Notes: generated by a model from the sequence alone, not told the origin. A DNA stretch of 64,000 bases from Pseudomonas marginalis (GCF_900105325.1 NZ_FNSU01000003.1:2790001-2854000); one strand, 5' to 3'. Positions 24,548-33,545 are shown, counted from the stretch's first letter. Numbers and translations: made by a program.

Positions 24548-25600
24548 ATGTATACCGCCATCGGTTACGCCGCCCAGTCGGCCACCACTCCCCTCGCCCC
24601 CATGTCGTTTGAACGCCGCAGCCCGCGCGCCGATGACGTGGCCATCGAGATTCTCTACTGCGGCGTGTGCCACTCCGACATCCACCAGGCGCGCAACGAA
24701 TGGGGCATCGCCGTGTACCCGCTGATGCCGGGCCACGAGATCGTCGGCAAGGTCACCGCCGTCGGCGCCCGCGTGACCGCGCATAAAGTCGGCGACCTCG
24801 TCGGCGTCGGCTGCATGGTCGATTCGTGCCGCCACTGCGAAGCGTGCAAATCGGACCTCGAGCAATATTGCCTCGAAGGCCCGACCATGACCTACGCCAC
24901 CCCGGACCGCGTCGATGGCAGCAACACCATGGGCGGTTACTCCGACAGCATCGTGGTCAGCGAGCACTTCGTGGTGAAGATCCCGGCCAAGCTCGACCTG
25001 GCCAGCGCCGCGCCGATCCTGTGCGCAGGCATCACCACCTATTCGCCGCTCAAGCACTACGGCGTCAAGGCTGGCGACAAGGTCGGGATTCTCGGCATGG
25101 GTGGCCTGGGCCACATGGGCATCAAGTTCGCCAAGGCCATGGGCGCGGAAGTGACACTGTTCACCCGCTCGGCGAGCAAGGCTGAAGAAGGCCGCCGCCA
25201 GGGTGCCGACCATGTGATCGTGTCCACCGATGCCGAACAGATGCAAGCCGCCGCCGGCAGCTTCGACTTCCTGCTCGACACCATCCCGGTGCAGCACGAC
25301 CTGAACCCCTACCTCGACGTATTACGCTTTGATGGCGTGCACATCCTGGTTGGCCTGATCGAGCCCGTGGACCCACCGGTCAACGCCGCCAAACTGGTAT
25401 TGGGACGTAAAGTGCTGGCAGGTTCGCTGATCGGTGGCATTGCCGAAACCCAGGAAGTCCTGGATTTCTGCGCCGAGCATGGCATCACCTGCGACATCGA
25501 AATGCTCGACATCCGCCAGATCAATGAGGCCTATACCCGCATGATCGCCGGTGATGTGAAGTACCGCTTTGTCATCGACATGGCGACCTTGAAGGCCTGA
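24548..25600 (+). CDS. Zinc-dependent NAD(P)-alcohol dehydrogenase (YahK/cinnamyl alcohol dehydrogenase type)
   Basis: 350 residues of the medium-chain dehydrogenase family. Catalytic zinc region CGVCHSD (Cys41, His42) and GHE (His63). Structural zinc cysteines 94, 97, 100 and 108 in CRHCEACKSDLEQYC. The cofactor motif GMGGLGHMG lies near 182. It interconverts aldehydes and alcohols, usually with NADP(H) in the YahK group. The ATG at 24548 is used because MYTAIGYAA is the family N-terminus and GAGG lies upstream. Divergent from the AraC_N regulator. Confidence 0.92.
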   Translation: MYTAIGYAAQSATTPLAPMSFERRSPRADDVAIEILYCGVCHSDIHQARNEWGIAVYPLMPGHEIVGKVTAVGARVTAHKVGDLVGVGCMVDSCRHCEACKSDLEQYCLEGPTMTYATPDRVDGSNTMGGYSDSIVVSEHFVVKIPAKLDLASAAPILCAGITTYSPLKHYGVKAGDKVGILGMGGLGHMGIKFAKAMGAEVTLFTRSASKAEEGRRQGADHVIVSTDAEQMQAAAGSFDFLLDTIPVQHDLNPYLDVLRFDGVHILVGLIEPVDPPVNAAKLVLGRKVLAGSLIGGIAETQEVLDFCAEHGITCDIEMLDIRQINEAYTRMIAGDVKYRFVIDMATLKA

Positions 25601-25645
25601 GTGCCCTCACCCCACTCCCAGTAGATACCAACACCGCGTAAACCC

Positions 25646-25733
25646 GTAGCAGCTGCCGAGCGCAAGCGAGGCTGCGTCAGCGGTGTATCTGACACACCGC
25701 AACGCAGCCTCGCTTGCGCTCGGCAGCTGCTAC
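25646..25733. repeat. Long perfect inverted repeat (REP family GTAGCAGCTGCCGAGCGCAA)
   Basis: A 32-base arm at 25646-25677 is perfectly complementary to 25702-25733. The 24-base centre is itself partly self-complementary (GCGGTGT/ACACCGC). It lies between the convergent alcohol dehydrogenase and IclR genes and may also terminate both. Different family from the GTGGGAGG repeats. Confidence 0.9.
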
Positions 25734-25782
25734 GGGGGGCCTTCATACTATGGGTGGGAGGGCCTTCACGCTACGGGGCTGA

Positions 25783-26586
25783 TCAGGCCTTCGCACCCAA
25801 CTCCGCTGACAGCCGCGCTGCGACCTGTTTGATCACAGGGATCAGCTCGGCCATTTTCTCCAGCGGCATGTAGGGCACGGTACTGGCGATGCTGATGCCG
25901 GCGACGATTCGCCGGCTGGCATCGCGCACCGGTGCCGCCACGCACCGGATCGACGGTTCGTTGTCTTCCAGGTCGAACGCATACCCGCCCACCACATACT
26001 CACGCATGCGCTGCTCGAACTGCGCCCAGGATTGTTCTGGATGCTGCGGCCATTGCAGGTTTTTCCCACCCGCCGGCAGGCTGGTCTCGTACAAACGCTG
26101 CCACTCTTGCACCGAGTCATCCAGCAGCATCGCCTTGCCCACGCCCGTGCGCGCCAACGGCATGCGATGGCCGACCCGCGAGCGCATTTCCGGACCGTTG
26201 CGGCCAGGGTTCTTGTGCAGGTAGAGCACGTCGTCGTATTCGCGAATGGCCAGGTGGATGGTGTCGCCGGTCAATGCCGACAGCTCATCCAGGTACGGCA
26301 CCGCCAGGGTCACCAGCGGCAGCTCTTCGCGGGCCTGAAATCCCAGCTCGATCAACTTCGGCCCCAACAGGTAGCCGACTTGCGGCACCACGCGCAGGTA
26401 ACGCTCTTCCACCAGGCAACTGGCCAGGCGGTGGGTGGTGCTGCGGGTGGTGCCGATGCGCCTGGCGATCTCTTTCAGATCCCGCGCACCGGCCGCCACC
26501 GCCTGCACGACGCCCAGGCCACGCAGCAGGGTCTGGGTGCCGGTGGGGGCTGCGTCTTTGACGGGGGTGTGGGCGTTTTCCTGCAT
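25783..26586 (-). CDS. IclR family transcriptional regulator
   Basis: 267 residues: winged helix (about 15-75, LKEIARRIGTTRSTTHRLASCL) followed by the IclR effector domain (EELSALTGDTIHLAI-type start, RVGHRMPLARTGVGKAMLL, and FDLEDNEPSIRCVAAPVRD with its conserved cysteine). It lies 87 bases downstream of araH on the same strand and is likely the regulator of the sugar transport cluster. Pentose or keto-deoxy sugar acids are plausible effectors by context. Confidence 0.9.
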   Translation of the reverse strand: MQENAHTPVKDAAPTGTQTLLRGLGVVQAVAAGARDLKEIARRIGTTRSTTHRLASCLVEERYLRVVPQVGYLLGPKLIELGFQAREELPLVTLAVPYLDELSALTGDTIHLAIREYDDVLYLHKNPGRNGPEMRSRVGHRMPLARTGVGKAMLLDDSVQEWQRLYETSLPAGGKNLQWPQHPEQSWAQFEQRMREYVVGGYAFDLEDNEPSIRCVAAPVRDASRRIVAGISIASTVPYMPLEKMAELIPVIKQVAARLSAELGAKA

Positions 26587-26673
26587 ATCGGGCCTATAGG
26601 TATGAAAGCGGGGGCATTATGGCAAATACCGCCCCTCAATACAGTGGCGATCCAAAGGTGGGAGGTGTTCGAT

Positions 26674-27639
26674 CTAGCGCTGCTTCATGCGGTCGATGAT
26701 GACCGCCAGCAACAGGATCGAGCCACGAATCACGTACTGGTAGAAGGTGTCGATATTCTTCAGGTTCATCGCGTTCTCGATGATCGCCAGGATCAGCACC
26801 CCGGCAATCACATGGCGGATCATGCCGATGCCGCCGCTCAACGACACCCCACCCAGCACGCAGGCGGAAATCACCGTCAGCTCGAACCCCTGGCCGATCA
26901 TCGGCTGGCCCGAGGTCATGCGCGAGGCGAGGATCACCCCGGCCAGCGCGCCGATCAGGCCGTGCACGGCAAAGATGATGATCTTGGTGCGATCAACGTT
27001 CACCCCCGCGAGCAACGCGGCTTCCTGGTTCCCCCCGATCGCCATGGTGTTGCGCCCATAGGTGGTGTAGTTCAACAGCCAGCCAAAAAACACAAAGCAC
27101 AGCACGGTGATGATGATCGGCACCGGCACGCCCAACAGTTGGCCGTTGCCGAACACAAAGAAATCCTCGTTCATCACCCCCACCGCCTTGCCGTTGGAGA
27201 AGATGTAGGCCAGGCCGCGCACGATCTGCATGGTCGCCAACGTCGCGATCAACGCATTGATACGCAGCTTGGCGATGACAATGCCGTTGATCAGCCCTAC
27301 CACCAAACCCATGGCTAATGCAGCGGATACACCGAGCGCCACGCTGTCGGTGTCGCGAATCACGATCCCCGCCACCACACCGGCGCAGGCAATCACCGAG
27401 CCCACCGACAGGTCGAAGTGCCCCGACGCCAGGCAGAACAGCATGGTGCAGGCGGCGATGCCCACGGTGGAAATCGCCAGGCCCAGGCCGCGCATGTTCA
27501 GCGGCGAGAGGAAGTTGTCGATAAACAACGCGCTGAGCACAAAGATGCCCAATGCCGCCAACAGCATCACCCAGTCATCGAGAAACTTGCGCTGGTTGAA
27601 GCCCGGCCAGAAGCCCTTTGCAGTTTTTACCTGAGACAT
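26674..27639 (-). CDS. araH: L-arabinose-type ABC transporter permease
   Basis: 321 residues with about eight to ten transmembrane helices and the BPD_transp_2 sugar-permease region: GLGLAISTVGIAACTMLFCLASGHFDLSVGS and AIGGNQEAALLAGVNVDRTK. It forms the membrane channel with AraG and AraF. Gene order SDR-araF-araG-araH-iclR on one strand. The symbol rests on similarity of the trio to AraFGH; another pentose or galactose substrate is possible. Confidence 0.85.
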   Translation of the reverse strand: MSQVKTAKGFWPGFNQRKFLDDWVMLLAALGIFVLSALFIDNFLSPLNMRGLGLAISTVGIAACTMLFCLASGHFDLSVGSVIACAGVVAGIVIRDTDSVALGVSAALAMGLVVGLINGIVIAKLRINALIATLATMQIVRGLAYIFSNGKAVGVMNEDFFVFGNGQLLGVPVPIIITVLCFVFFGWLLNYTTYGRNTMAIGGNQEAALLAGVNVDRTKIIIFAVHGLIGALAGVILASRMTSGQPMIGQGFELTVISACVLGGVSLSGGIGMIRHVIAGVLILAIIENAMNLKNIDTFYQYVIRGSILLLAVIIDRMKQR

Positions 27640-27658
27640 GCCTACACCCTCTTATTCT

Positions 27659-29158
27659 TCAAGCCCGCGAACGCGGGAGTGCCAGTTGCAGCAGGCGTGC
27701 TTCATCCGCTTGATCGCGGCTCAGTTCGCCGGTCAGCGCGCCTTCGCTCATCACCAGGATGCGATCGGAGATGCCCATCACTTCCATGAGGTCGCTGGAC
27801 ACCACGATCACCGCAATGCCCTGGGCCGCCAGGTTATGAATGATCTGGTAGATCTCCGACTTGGCGCCGATGTCGATGCCGCGAGTCGGTTCGTCGAGCA
27901 GCAGCACCTTCATCGGCATCGACAGCCAGCGGCCAAGAATGGCTTTCTGCTGGTTGCCGCCGGACAGGTACATGATTTTCTGTTCAGCGTTAGGCGTTTT
28001 GACTTTCATCGCCTTGATCTGCTGGTCGGCGTTGCCCTTTTCCCAACCGTCGCGCAACAGCCAGCCAAACGACGCATGGGCGCCACGGGCACTGATGTTG
28101 ATGTTCTCGGCGACGCTTGCGAGCGGGAGGATGCCCTCCTTCTTGCGGTCCTCGGGGCACAGCAGTACACCGGCGGCGATGGCATCACGCGGTGAGCGCA
28201 GTGTCAGTGCTTCACCGCAGAGCTCCAGGCTGCCGGCGCTGGCGCGTTCCAAGCCGCTGAGCAAACGGAACAACTCCGTGCGCCCTGCCCCCACCAGGCC
28301 GAACAGACCGAGAATCTCGCCCTTGCGCACCTCAAAACTGACCGGCTCACGCAAACCCGGACCCAGCAAACCGTCGACCTTGAGCGCCACCTCACCGTGC
28401 TCGCGCGGGCGGTAGTCGTAGATGTCCTGGATGTCGCGGCCGACCATGCAGGTCACCAACTGGTCGTGGGTCAACGCGCTCATGTCGTCGAAGGTGCGCA
28501 CGTAACGGCCGTCCTTGAACACCGTGACCGCGTTGCAGATGCGGAACACCTCTTCCATGCGGTGCGACACGTAGAGCACCACTTTGCCCTCGTCCCGCAG
28601 GCGCGTAATGATCGCCATCAAGCGGTCGATCTCCCGCGCCGACAGGCTGCTGGTCGGTTCGTCGAAGGCAATCACATGGGCGCCACGGGACAGCGCCTTG
28701 GCAATTTCCACCAGTTGGCGCTGGCCCAGGGACAGGCGCCCGAGTTTTTCCTCGGGGTCGATTTCATCCGCCAGGCCCTTGAGGCAAGCCAGGGCCTGCT
28801 TGCGCAACAGGCCCCGGTTGACCACGCCGAAGCGCGAGGGCAAATGCCCGAGGAACAGGTTTTCGGCGACGGTCATTTCCGGCACCAGGTGCAGCTCCTG
28901 GTGAATCACCGCCACACCGCTGGCGATGCTGTCGGCGGCGCACTTGAACGCCATGGTCTGCGCGCCGATCTGCACCGAGCCGCTGCTGGGAATATAGGCG
29001 CCGCCGAGGATCTTCAGCAGCGTCGACTTGCCCGCACCGTTCTCGCCCATCAGGGCGTGCACCTGCCCCGGCTGGGCGGTGAAGCTGATGCCGTCCAGCG
29101 CCTTGACCCCGGGAAAGGTTTTGCCGATAGCGTCAAAACGCAGGGCCGCCGCCGTCAT
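27659..29158 (-). CDS. araG: L-arabinose-type ABC transporter ATP-binding protein
   Basis: 499 residues with two ABC cassettes in tandem. The first has Walker A GENGAGKST (about 38-46), signature LSLGQRQ and Walker B VIAFDEP. The second has a degenerate Walker A (GLVGAGRTE), signature LSGGNQQ and Walker B VLLLDEP, as in all AraG/RbsA/MglA proteins. The ATG at 29158 overlaps the araF stop (ATGA), which favours it over the GTG two codons upstream. It energises sugar uptake. Confidence 0.9.
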   Translation of the reverse strand: MTAAALRFDAIGKTFPGVKALDGISFTAQPGQVHALMGENGAGKSTLLKILGGAYIPSSGSVQIGAQTMAFKCAADSIASGVAVIHQELHLVPEMTVAENLFLGHLPSRFGVVNRGLLRKQALACLKGLADEIDPEEKLGRLSLGQRQLVEIAKALSRGAHVIAFDEPTSSLSAREIDRLMAIITRLRDEGKVVLYVSHRMEEVFRICNAVTVFKDGRYVRTFDDMSALTHDQLVTCMVGRDIQDIYDYRPREHGEVALKVDGLLGPGLREPVSFEVRKGEILGLFGLVGAGRTELFRLLSGLERASAGSLELCGEALTLRSPRDAIAAGVLLCPEDRKKEGILPLASVAENINISARGAHASFGWLLRDGWEKGNADQQIKAMKVKTPNAEQKIMYLSGGNQQKAILGRWLSMPMKVLLLDEPTRGIDIGAKSEIYQIIHNLAAQGIAVIVVSSDLMEVMGISDRILVMSEGALTGELSRDQADEARLLQLALPRSRA

Positions 29159-30141
29159 TTCCACAGCCCGATCTTGGTCAGTTCTTCCTGGAAGTTGGCG
29201 CGGGTGATCAGGGTCACTTCATCCATGGCCGTGTATTTAGGCGGCTCGGTGCCCTTGGTGACCCACTCGTACATCATCAGCGCGGTGTTGTAGCCTTCGA
29301 TGTGCGGGCTTGGCAGCATGGAGCCGAAGAAGCCGCTGTTGGCTTTCTTCAGTTCGCCGATGGCGTCGGTGCCATTGATGCCGATGCCGATCACATTGGC
29401 GGCGGCGAAACCGGCGCTTTCAGTGGCGCGCACGCCGCCGAGCACGGTGTTGTCGTTCATGCCGCCGATGATCAGGTTTTTCGCGCCGCTGGGCAGCTTG
29501 ACCAGGGCCGAGTTGGTGGCGTCCATGCTGCCGGGGACGTCGAGGGTTTTCAGCGCGGCGGTGAGGATGTGGTCCTTGGGAATGCCGGCTTCTTCCAGGG
29601 ATTTGATCGAGCCGTCGGTGCGTTTCTTGCCGGTGTCGAGTTCATTGAAGGTGTTGATCACCGCGTAGGTGTCCTTCCAGTCCCAACCGCGTTTTTTCGC
29701 CTCGGCGGCCATGGCCGCGCCTTGTTTCTGGCCCACTTCAAACGCGGCCATGCCCAGGTACGGCACGTCTTCCATGAAGTTGCCCTTGGCGTCGACAAAG
29801 CGATCATCCACGGCAATCACTTTCAGGCCGTTGGCCTTGGCCTTGGCGACGATGGCCGGGCCCAGGGACACATCCGGCGGGCAGATCACAAAGCCCTTGG
29901 CGCCGTTGGCGGCCAGGCTGTCGATGGCCGAGAGGGTTTTCTCGCCATCGGGCACGGCGATCTTGATCACGGTAAAGCCATGTTCCTTGCCGGCTTTTTC
30001 GGCAAAGGCCCATTCGGTCTGGAACCACGGTTCCTCGGCCTGTTTGACCAGGAAGCCGATCTTCACTTCCTCGGCAAATGCGAAAGTACTGAGGCCGCTG
30101 AGCACGGCGGCAGCTGCCAGTACGCGTATTGCTTTTTTCAT
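29155..30141 (-). CDS. araF: L-arabinose-type ABC transporter substrate-binding protein
   Basis: 328 residues with signal peptide MKKAIRVLAAAAVLSGLSTFAFA. Periplasmic-binding-protein-like I fold: VKIGFLVKQAEEPWFQTEW, VICPPDVSLGPAIVAKA, TYAVINTFNELDTGKKRTDG and NVIGIGINGTDAIGEL, close to AraF. The ATG at 30141 is chosen because AGAGG lies eight bases upstream; a GTG three codons earlier would sit on the ribosome binding site. A CA motif overlaps this region, so translation is probably under Crc/Hfq control. Confidence 0.9.
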   Translation of the reverse strand: MKKAIRVLAAAAVLSGLSTFAFAEEVKIGFLVKQAEEPWFQTEWAFAEKAGKEHGFTVIKIAVPDGEKTLSAIDSLAANGAKGFVICPPDVSLGPAIVAKAKANGLKVIAVDDRFVDAKGNFMEDVPYLGMAAFEVGQKQGAAMAAEAKKRGWDWKDTYAVINTFNELDTGKKRTDGSIKSLEEAGIPKDHILTAALKTLDVPGSMDATNSALVKLPSGAKNLIIGGMNDNTVLGGVRATESAGFAAANVIGIGINGTDAIGELKKANSGFFGSMLPSPHIEGYNTALMMYEWVTKGTEPPKYTAMDEVTLITRANFQEELTKIGLWK

Positions 30142-30156
30142 GAACGGCACCTCTTG

Positions 30157-30164
30157 TTGTTATT
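30157..30164 (-). promoter_or_regulatory. Crc/Hfq CA motif before araF
   Basis: On the minus strand AATAACAACAAGAGG runs into the Shine-Dalgarno. AATAACAA fits AAYAAYAA. Uptake genes for secondary carbon sources are classic Crc/Hfq targets in Pseudomonas. Confidence 0.65.
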
Positions 30165-30178
30165 GGGAGTGGCAAGTT

Positions 30179-31000
30179 CTAGTCGTGGTACATCACCGAC
30201 CGCCCGCCATCGATCATCAGGCAGGTGGCATTGATAAAGGGCGCCTCGTCGGTCGCCAGGAACAGCGCCGTCATCGCCACCTCGATGGGCTGGCCGATGC
30301 GCTTGGGCGGGTGCAGGTCGAACGCACGCTGGCGTTCGGCGTGGGGGTCGGGGAAACCGTTCCAGTAGTCGACGTTGAGCTGGGTCTCGATATAGCCCGG
30401 GGCGATGGCATTCACGCGGATGCCCTTGGGCGCGTATTCGATGCCAAGGGCGCGGGTAAGGCCGAGCAGGCCGTGCTTGGCCACGGGGTAAGGGAAGCAG
30501 CCGGGAATGATGTGGCTGGAATGGGTGGAGGCGATATTGATGATGTTGCCGATGCCCTGCTCGATCATGTGTGGCAGCACCGTGCGGCAGCCGTACCAGG
30601 CGCCGTCGAGGTCGATGGCGAAGCAACGGCGCCAGTCTTCGTCGCTCATCTCCAGCGGGTCGCGGAACACGTTGACCCCGGCGCAATTGACCAGCACATC
30701 CACCCGGCCGAAGCGCTCAATGGCCACATTGACCAACGCCAGCCATTGCGCTTTGGAGGTGATATCGACGGGTTGGGCGTAGATCTCGGCGCCGCGTTCG
30801 CGCCAGTGGGCAGCGACTTTCTCGACCTTTTCGCCCTGGATATCGGCGATCACCAGGCGCGCCTGCTGGGCCTGGAAACACGCGACGATCGCCTCACCAA
30901 TGCCCTGAGCGGCGCCGGTGATGATCACCACCTTGTTCTTCAGGCGCTCGCCGTAGGTTGGATCGGGCACGGCGGGTAATGACAACGGTTGGGCCTGCAT
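30179..31000 (-). CDS. SDR family oxidoreductase, probable sugar dehydrogenase
   Basis: 273 residues. Classical short-chain dehydrogenase with the NAD(P) motif TGAAQGIG (about 29-36), NCAG (about 108-111), catalytic Ser/Tyr/Lys in ASTHSSHIIPGCFPYPVAK and the PGYIET motif. First gene of the araFGH cluster, so it likely oxidises the imported sugar at C1, the first step of the non-phosphorylating pentose pathway used in pseudomonads. The substrate is inferred from context only; the downstream dehydratase and dehydrogenase genes are not in this window. Confidence 0.8.
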   Translation of the reverse strand: MQAQPLSLPAVPDPTYGERLKNKVVIITGAAQGIGEAIVACFQAQQARLVIADIQGEKVEKVAAHWRERGAEIYAQPVDITSKAQWLALVNVAIERFGRVDVLVNCAGVNVFRDPLEMSDEDWRRCFAIDLDGAWYGCRTVLPHMIEQGIGNIINIASTHSSHIIPGCFPYPVAKHGLLGLTRALGIEYAPKGIRVNAIAPGYIETQLNVDYWNGFPDPHAERQRAFDLHPPKRIGQPIEVAMTALFLATDEAPFINATCLMIDGGRSVMYHD

Positions 31001-31119
31001 CGCGTCACCTGTTTTATTTTTGGCAGTGAGTGCTGATGCAGACGACTATAAACCCATCATTTGAAACATCTCAATATATAAATTTGCATCCCACATAGTG
31101 AGCAAAATCAAAAAATAAT

Positions 31120-31206
31120 GTGGGAGGGGGCTTGCTCCCGATAGCGGCACGTCAGCCACAGAAAGGCTGACTGATTCACCGCTATCGGGAGCAAGCCCCC
31201 TCCCAC
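31120..31206. repeat. REP pair (REPIN), GTGGGAGGGGGCTTGC family
   Basis: REP at 31120-31142 and inverted copy at 31184-31206, with an inner partial repeat (GTCAGCC / GGCTGAC). Same family and layout as 17279-17366. Located between the start of the SDR gene and the end of the GNAT gene. Confidence 0.9.
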
Positions 31207-31238
31207 ATTGGATCTACAGTGTGTTCAAGAAGGTGGCT

Positions 31239-31718
31239 TCAGCCGAGAGCAAAATCCCGCAGCGCATCACCTTCCATGCGATAGCGCACCCACTCTTCCT
31301 GCGGCTGGGCACCGATGGATTTGTAAAAGGCAATCGCCGGCTCGTTCCAGTCCAGCACGCTCCACTCGAAGCGCGCGCAACCGTTATCAAAGGCAATCTT
31401 CGCCAAATGACGCAACAACTTCTTGCCCGCCCCGCCGCCACGCTGTTCCGGGTTGATATACAAGTCTTCCAGGTACAGGCAGTTGCTGCCCAGCCACGTG
31501 GAATAGCTGAAAAAGAACACCGCAAACCCAATCGGCAAACCATCCCGCGAGCAGATCAGGCCATGGGCCGTGGCGCCCTCGCTGAACAGGCTGCGCTGGA
31601 TGTCCACCACGCTGGCGATCACTTCATGCCGGGCTTTCTCGTACTCGGCGAGTTCGGTGATGAAAGTCAGGATCTGCGCAGCATCGCTGGGCACGGCGGG
31701 GCGAATCTCGATGGTCAT
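31239..31718 (-). CDS. GNAT family N-acetyltransferase
   Basis: 159 residues. Acetyl-CoA-dependent N-acetyltransferase fold: the LYLEDLYINPEQRGGGAGKKLL block carries the acetyl-CoA pyrophosphate loop (RGGGAG, about 93-98), followed by WSVLDWNEPAIAFYKSIGA, typical of the diamine/thialysine acetyltransferase (SAT/YhhY) side of the superfamily. The substrate is unknown. Monocistronic, with about 200 bases on each side. Confidence 0.9.
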   Translation of the reverse strand: MTIEIRPAVPSDAAQILTFITELAEYEKARHEVIASVVDIQRSLFSEGATAHGLICSRDGLPIGFAVFFFSYSTWLGSNCLYLEDLYINPEQRGGGAGKKLLRHLAKIAFDNGCARFEWSVLDWNEPAIAFYKSIGAQPQEEWVRYRMEGDALRDFALG

Positions 31719-31916
31719 GGGCGAGCCTTGGCAATTTCAAAGCACACATACTAAGGCGCTTTGATGACTGATTGCAGTGCAATTTATGGGGAACCCGGCA
31801 GCCGACACACAAAATCTTACAGGTGCCACGGCACCGTTCGTCGCCACCCAGGCACGATCATCAAGGCACAACTGACCAATAGAGGGTAAGGACATCAATC
31901 ATATGGAGACACCCTC

Positions 31917-32249
31917 ATGAAGCATTCCAAGTTTGCCGCCCTCGCATTTGCCGGCCTGTTGTCTTCGGTTTCGCTGAGTGGTTTCGCTGCCACGTCGTCC
32001 ACCGGTCCTACCAACCCGGACGCCACCACCGAATCGCAGAAATCCATGGGCACCGGCCTGGACACCAACGGCGGCGCGGTCATCGATAACACCAATGGTG
32101 CCGACCCGCATACCCAGGGCCACGATACCCAACGCCAGGCTCCCGCTGCCGTCGGCAACGGCAAAATGGGTCCTTCGGTGAATGAGCCGAAGATCAATAA
32201 AGGCGATGACTCGAACCTGCCGGGCGCGCCGAAACAGCCTGCGCCTTAA
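31917..32249 (+). CDS. Exported low-complexity hypothetical protein
   Basis: 110 residues. Signal peptide (MKHSKFAALAFAGLLSSVSLSGFAA, split site near residue 25), then a mature part rich in G, N, T, D and P (PTNPDATTESQKSMG, GADPHTQGHDTQRQAP) without predicted fold. The ATG at 31917 is preceded by GGAGA at 31904. No homologous family is recognised beyond pseudomonads. It stands before another small gene on the same strand, 49 bases apart, so the two may be cotranscribed; a stress-related periplasmic role would be speculation. Confidence 0.7.
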   Translation: MKHSKFAALAFAGLLSSVSLSGFAATSSTGPTNPDATTESQKSMGTGLDTNGGAVIDNTNGADPHTQGHDTQRQAPAAVGNGKMGPSVNEPKINKGDDSNLPGAPKQPAP

Positions 32250-32298
32250 CGCTTCACACAATCGCAACACCCGATCATTCCCCAATGAAGAGGTACGC

Positions 32299-32565
32299 AT
32301 GAACGTCGATAAAGACCTTGAAAAAGAAGTCCTCACCCGCCTGCTGCACGCTCATCCCCAGGGGCTGGGCAAGGAGGTGCTGGATAACTACCGCGGAGAG
32401 AAAGTGGTCGCCAGTGCGTTGGCATTTCTGCAGGACCGCGGGTTGATCAAGGATGGGCATGTGACCACCGACGACGCCGGTGAATACTCGCTGAATCTGC
32501 CGATCAAGTTGACGGCGTCAGGTGTGGATGAAGCGCGCAAGCTCGAAGGTGCAACGCGCCAGTAG
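32299..32565 (+). CDS. Small hypothetical protein, winged-helix-like
   Basis: 88 residues starting MNVDKDLEKEVLTRLLHAHP. AAGAGG upstream of 32299 fixes the start; the open extension back into the previous gene is not used. The order of helices and the segment AFLQDRGLIKDGHVTTDDAGEYSLNLPIKLTASG suggest a small winged-helix fold, similar to YjcQ/MarR-like mini-domains, but no family can be named with confidence. Probably cotranscribed with the preceding exported protein gene. Confidence 0.7.
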   Translation: MNVDKDLEKEVLTRLLHAHPQGLGKEVLDNYRGEKVVASALAFLQDRGLIKDGHVTTDDAGEYSLNLPIKLTASGVDEARKLEGATRQ

Positions 32566-32582
32566 CCCTCATGCAAAACCCA

Positions 32583-32613
32583 ATGTGGGAGGGAGTAAAC
32601 CTTCCTCTCACAT
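32583..32613. repeat. Degenerate short REP hairpin
   Basis: ATGTGGGAGGGAG and its imperfect inverted copy CTTCCTCTCACAT flank a short loop. It lies between two convergent genes and may act as a weak bidirectional terminator. Confidence 0.6.
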
Positions 32614-32627
32614 GCTTGGGCCTATCT

Positions 32628-33545
32628 TCAGTCCGTAAGTAATGCGTCGACTTCGGCGGTGCCCGGGGAAGTTGCCGGCCCCCAACGCGTCACCGCCAGG
32701 GCCGCCGCTGCATTCGCCCGCCGCGCCGCCTCAGCAGGTTTCAAACCATCCGCCAAACCCGCAATAAACACCCCCGCATGCGCATCCCCCGCGCCATTGC
32801 TGTCGACCGCCTGTACCTTGAAGCCAGGCACATGCTCGATCTGACCCGCACGCCCCACCCAACAGCCATTCGGTCCGTCACGCACCACCAATAGCGTCTC
32901 GGCGCGCAGGTGCTGGCTGAGCGCCGGCAACGCGGCAGCGATGTCCGCCGCACCGGTGAACGCCAAGGCTTCAGGACCATTGCTGGTCCAGATATCGATA
33001 CGTGGCAACAGCGCACGCATCAAGGCCGAATCCGGCGCTTTGACCAGCGGCCCCGGATCGAACACCACCACGACTTCCCGGGGCAGTGCCAGCAGCCAGT
33101 CGATCAGCGCCTGGGCCTTGCCTTCCAGGAGCAGGCTGTAGCCACTGACGTAGACGTAGTCGTCGACACGCGGTACGACGGTGGTCAAATCCTCCTGGCT
33201 GAGTTCACCCTCGACGCCGATATGGGAAATGAACGTGCGCTCGGTAGTGGCTTCGGTCAGGGACACGCACAAGCCAGTGTCCTTTGCGCTGCTGGCCGCC
33301 AGGGCCATGTCAATGCCCTCGGCCTGCATCGCTGCGCGGGCCAGGTCGCCGAAGCGGCCAGTGCCGTGACGGCCCAGATAGACCACCGGCAAGCCATTGC
33401 GCCGCGCCGCCGCCATCACGTTGAAGCCCCCGCCGGCTTCGAAGCTGGCGGACTTGGCCAGCACGTCGCCGCCGGTCGCAGGCAAGGTGTCGAGGGCCAT
33501 GACCAGGTCAACGATGACCTGGCCGGTGTGCAGCAATCTAGACAT
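32628..33545 (-). CDS. PfkB family carbohydrate/nucleoside kinase
   Basis: 305 residues, ribokinase-like. The N-terminal glycine motif is EAGGGFNVMAAARRNG (about 36-51), and the catalytic/anion-hole motif is NGAGDAHAG with GAGD at 251-254. It phosphorylates a sugar or nucleoside with ATP. Its ATG overlaps the NCS1 permease stop by eight bases. In E. coli a similar kinase, YegV, is grouped with a transporter, an ADP-ribosylglycohydrolase-like protein and a GntR regulator, as here. Substrate unknown. Confidence 0.87.
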   Translation of the reverse strand: MSRLLHTGQVIVDLVMALDTLPATGGDVLAKSASFEAGGGFNVMAAARRNGLPVVYLGRHGTGRFGDLARAAMQAEGIDMALAASSAKDTGLCVSLTEATTERTFISHIGVEGELSQEDLTTVVPRVDDYVYVSGYSLLLEGKAQALIDWLLALPREVVVVFDPGPLVKAPDSALMRALLPRIDIWTSNGPEALAFTGAADIAAALPALSQHLRAETLLVVRDGPNGCWVGRAGQIEHVPGFKVQAVDSNGAGDAHAGVFIAGLADGLKPAEAARRANAAAALAVTRWGPATSPGTAEVDALLTD

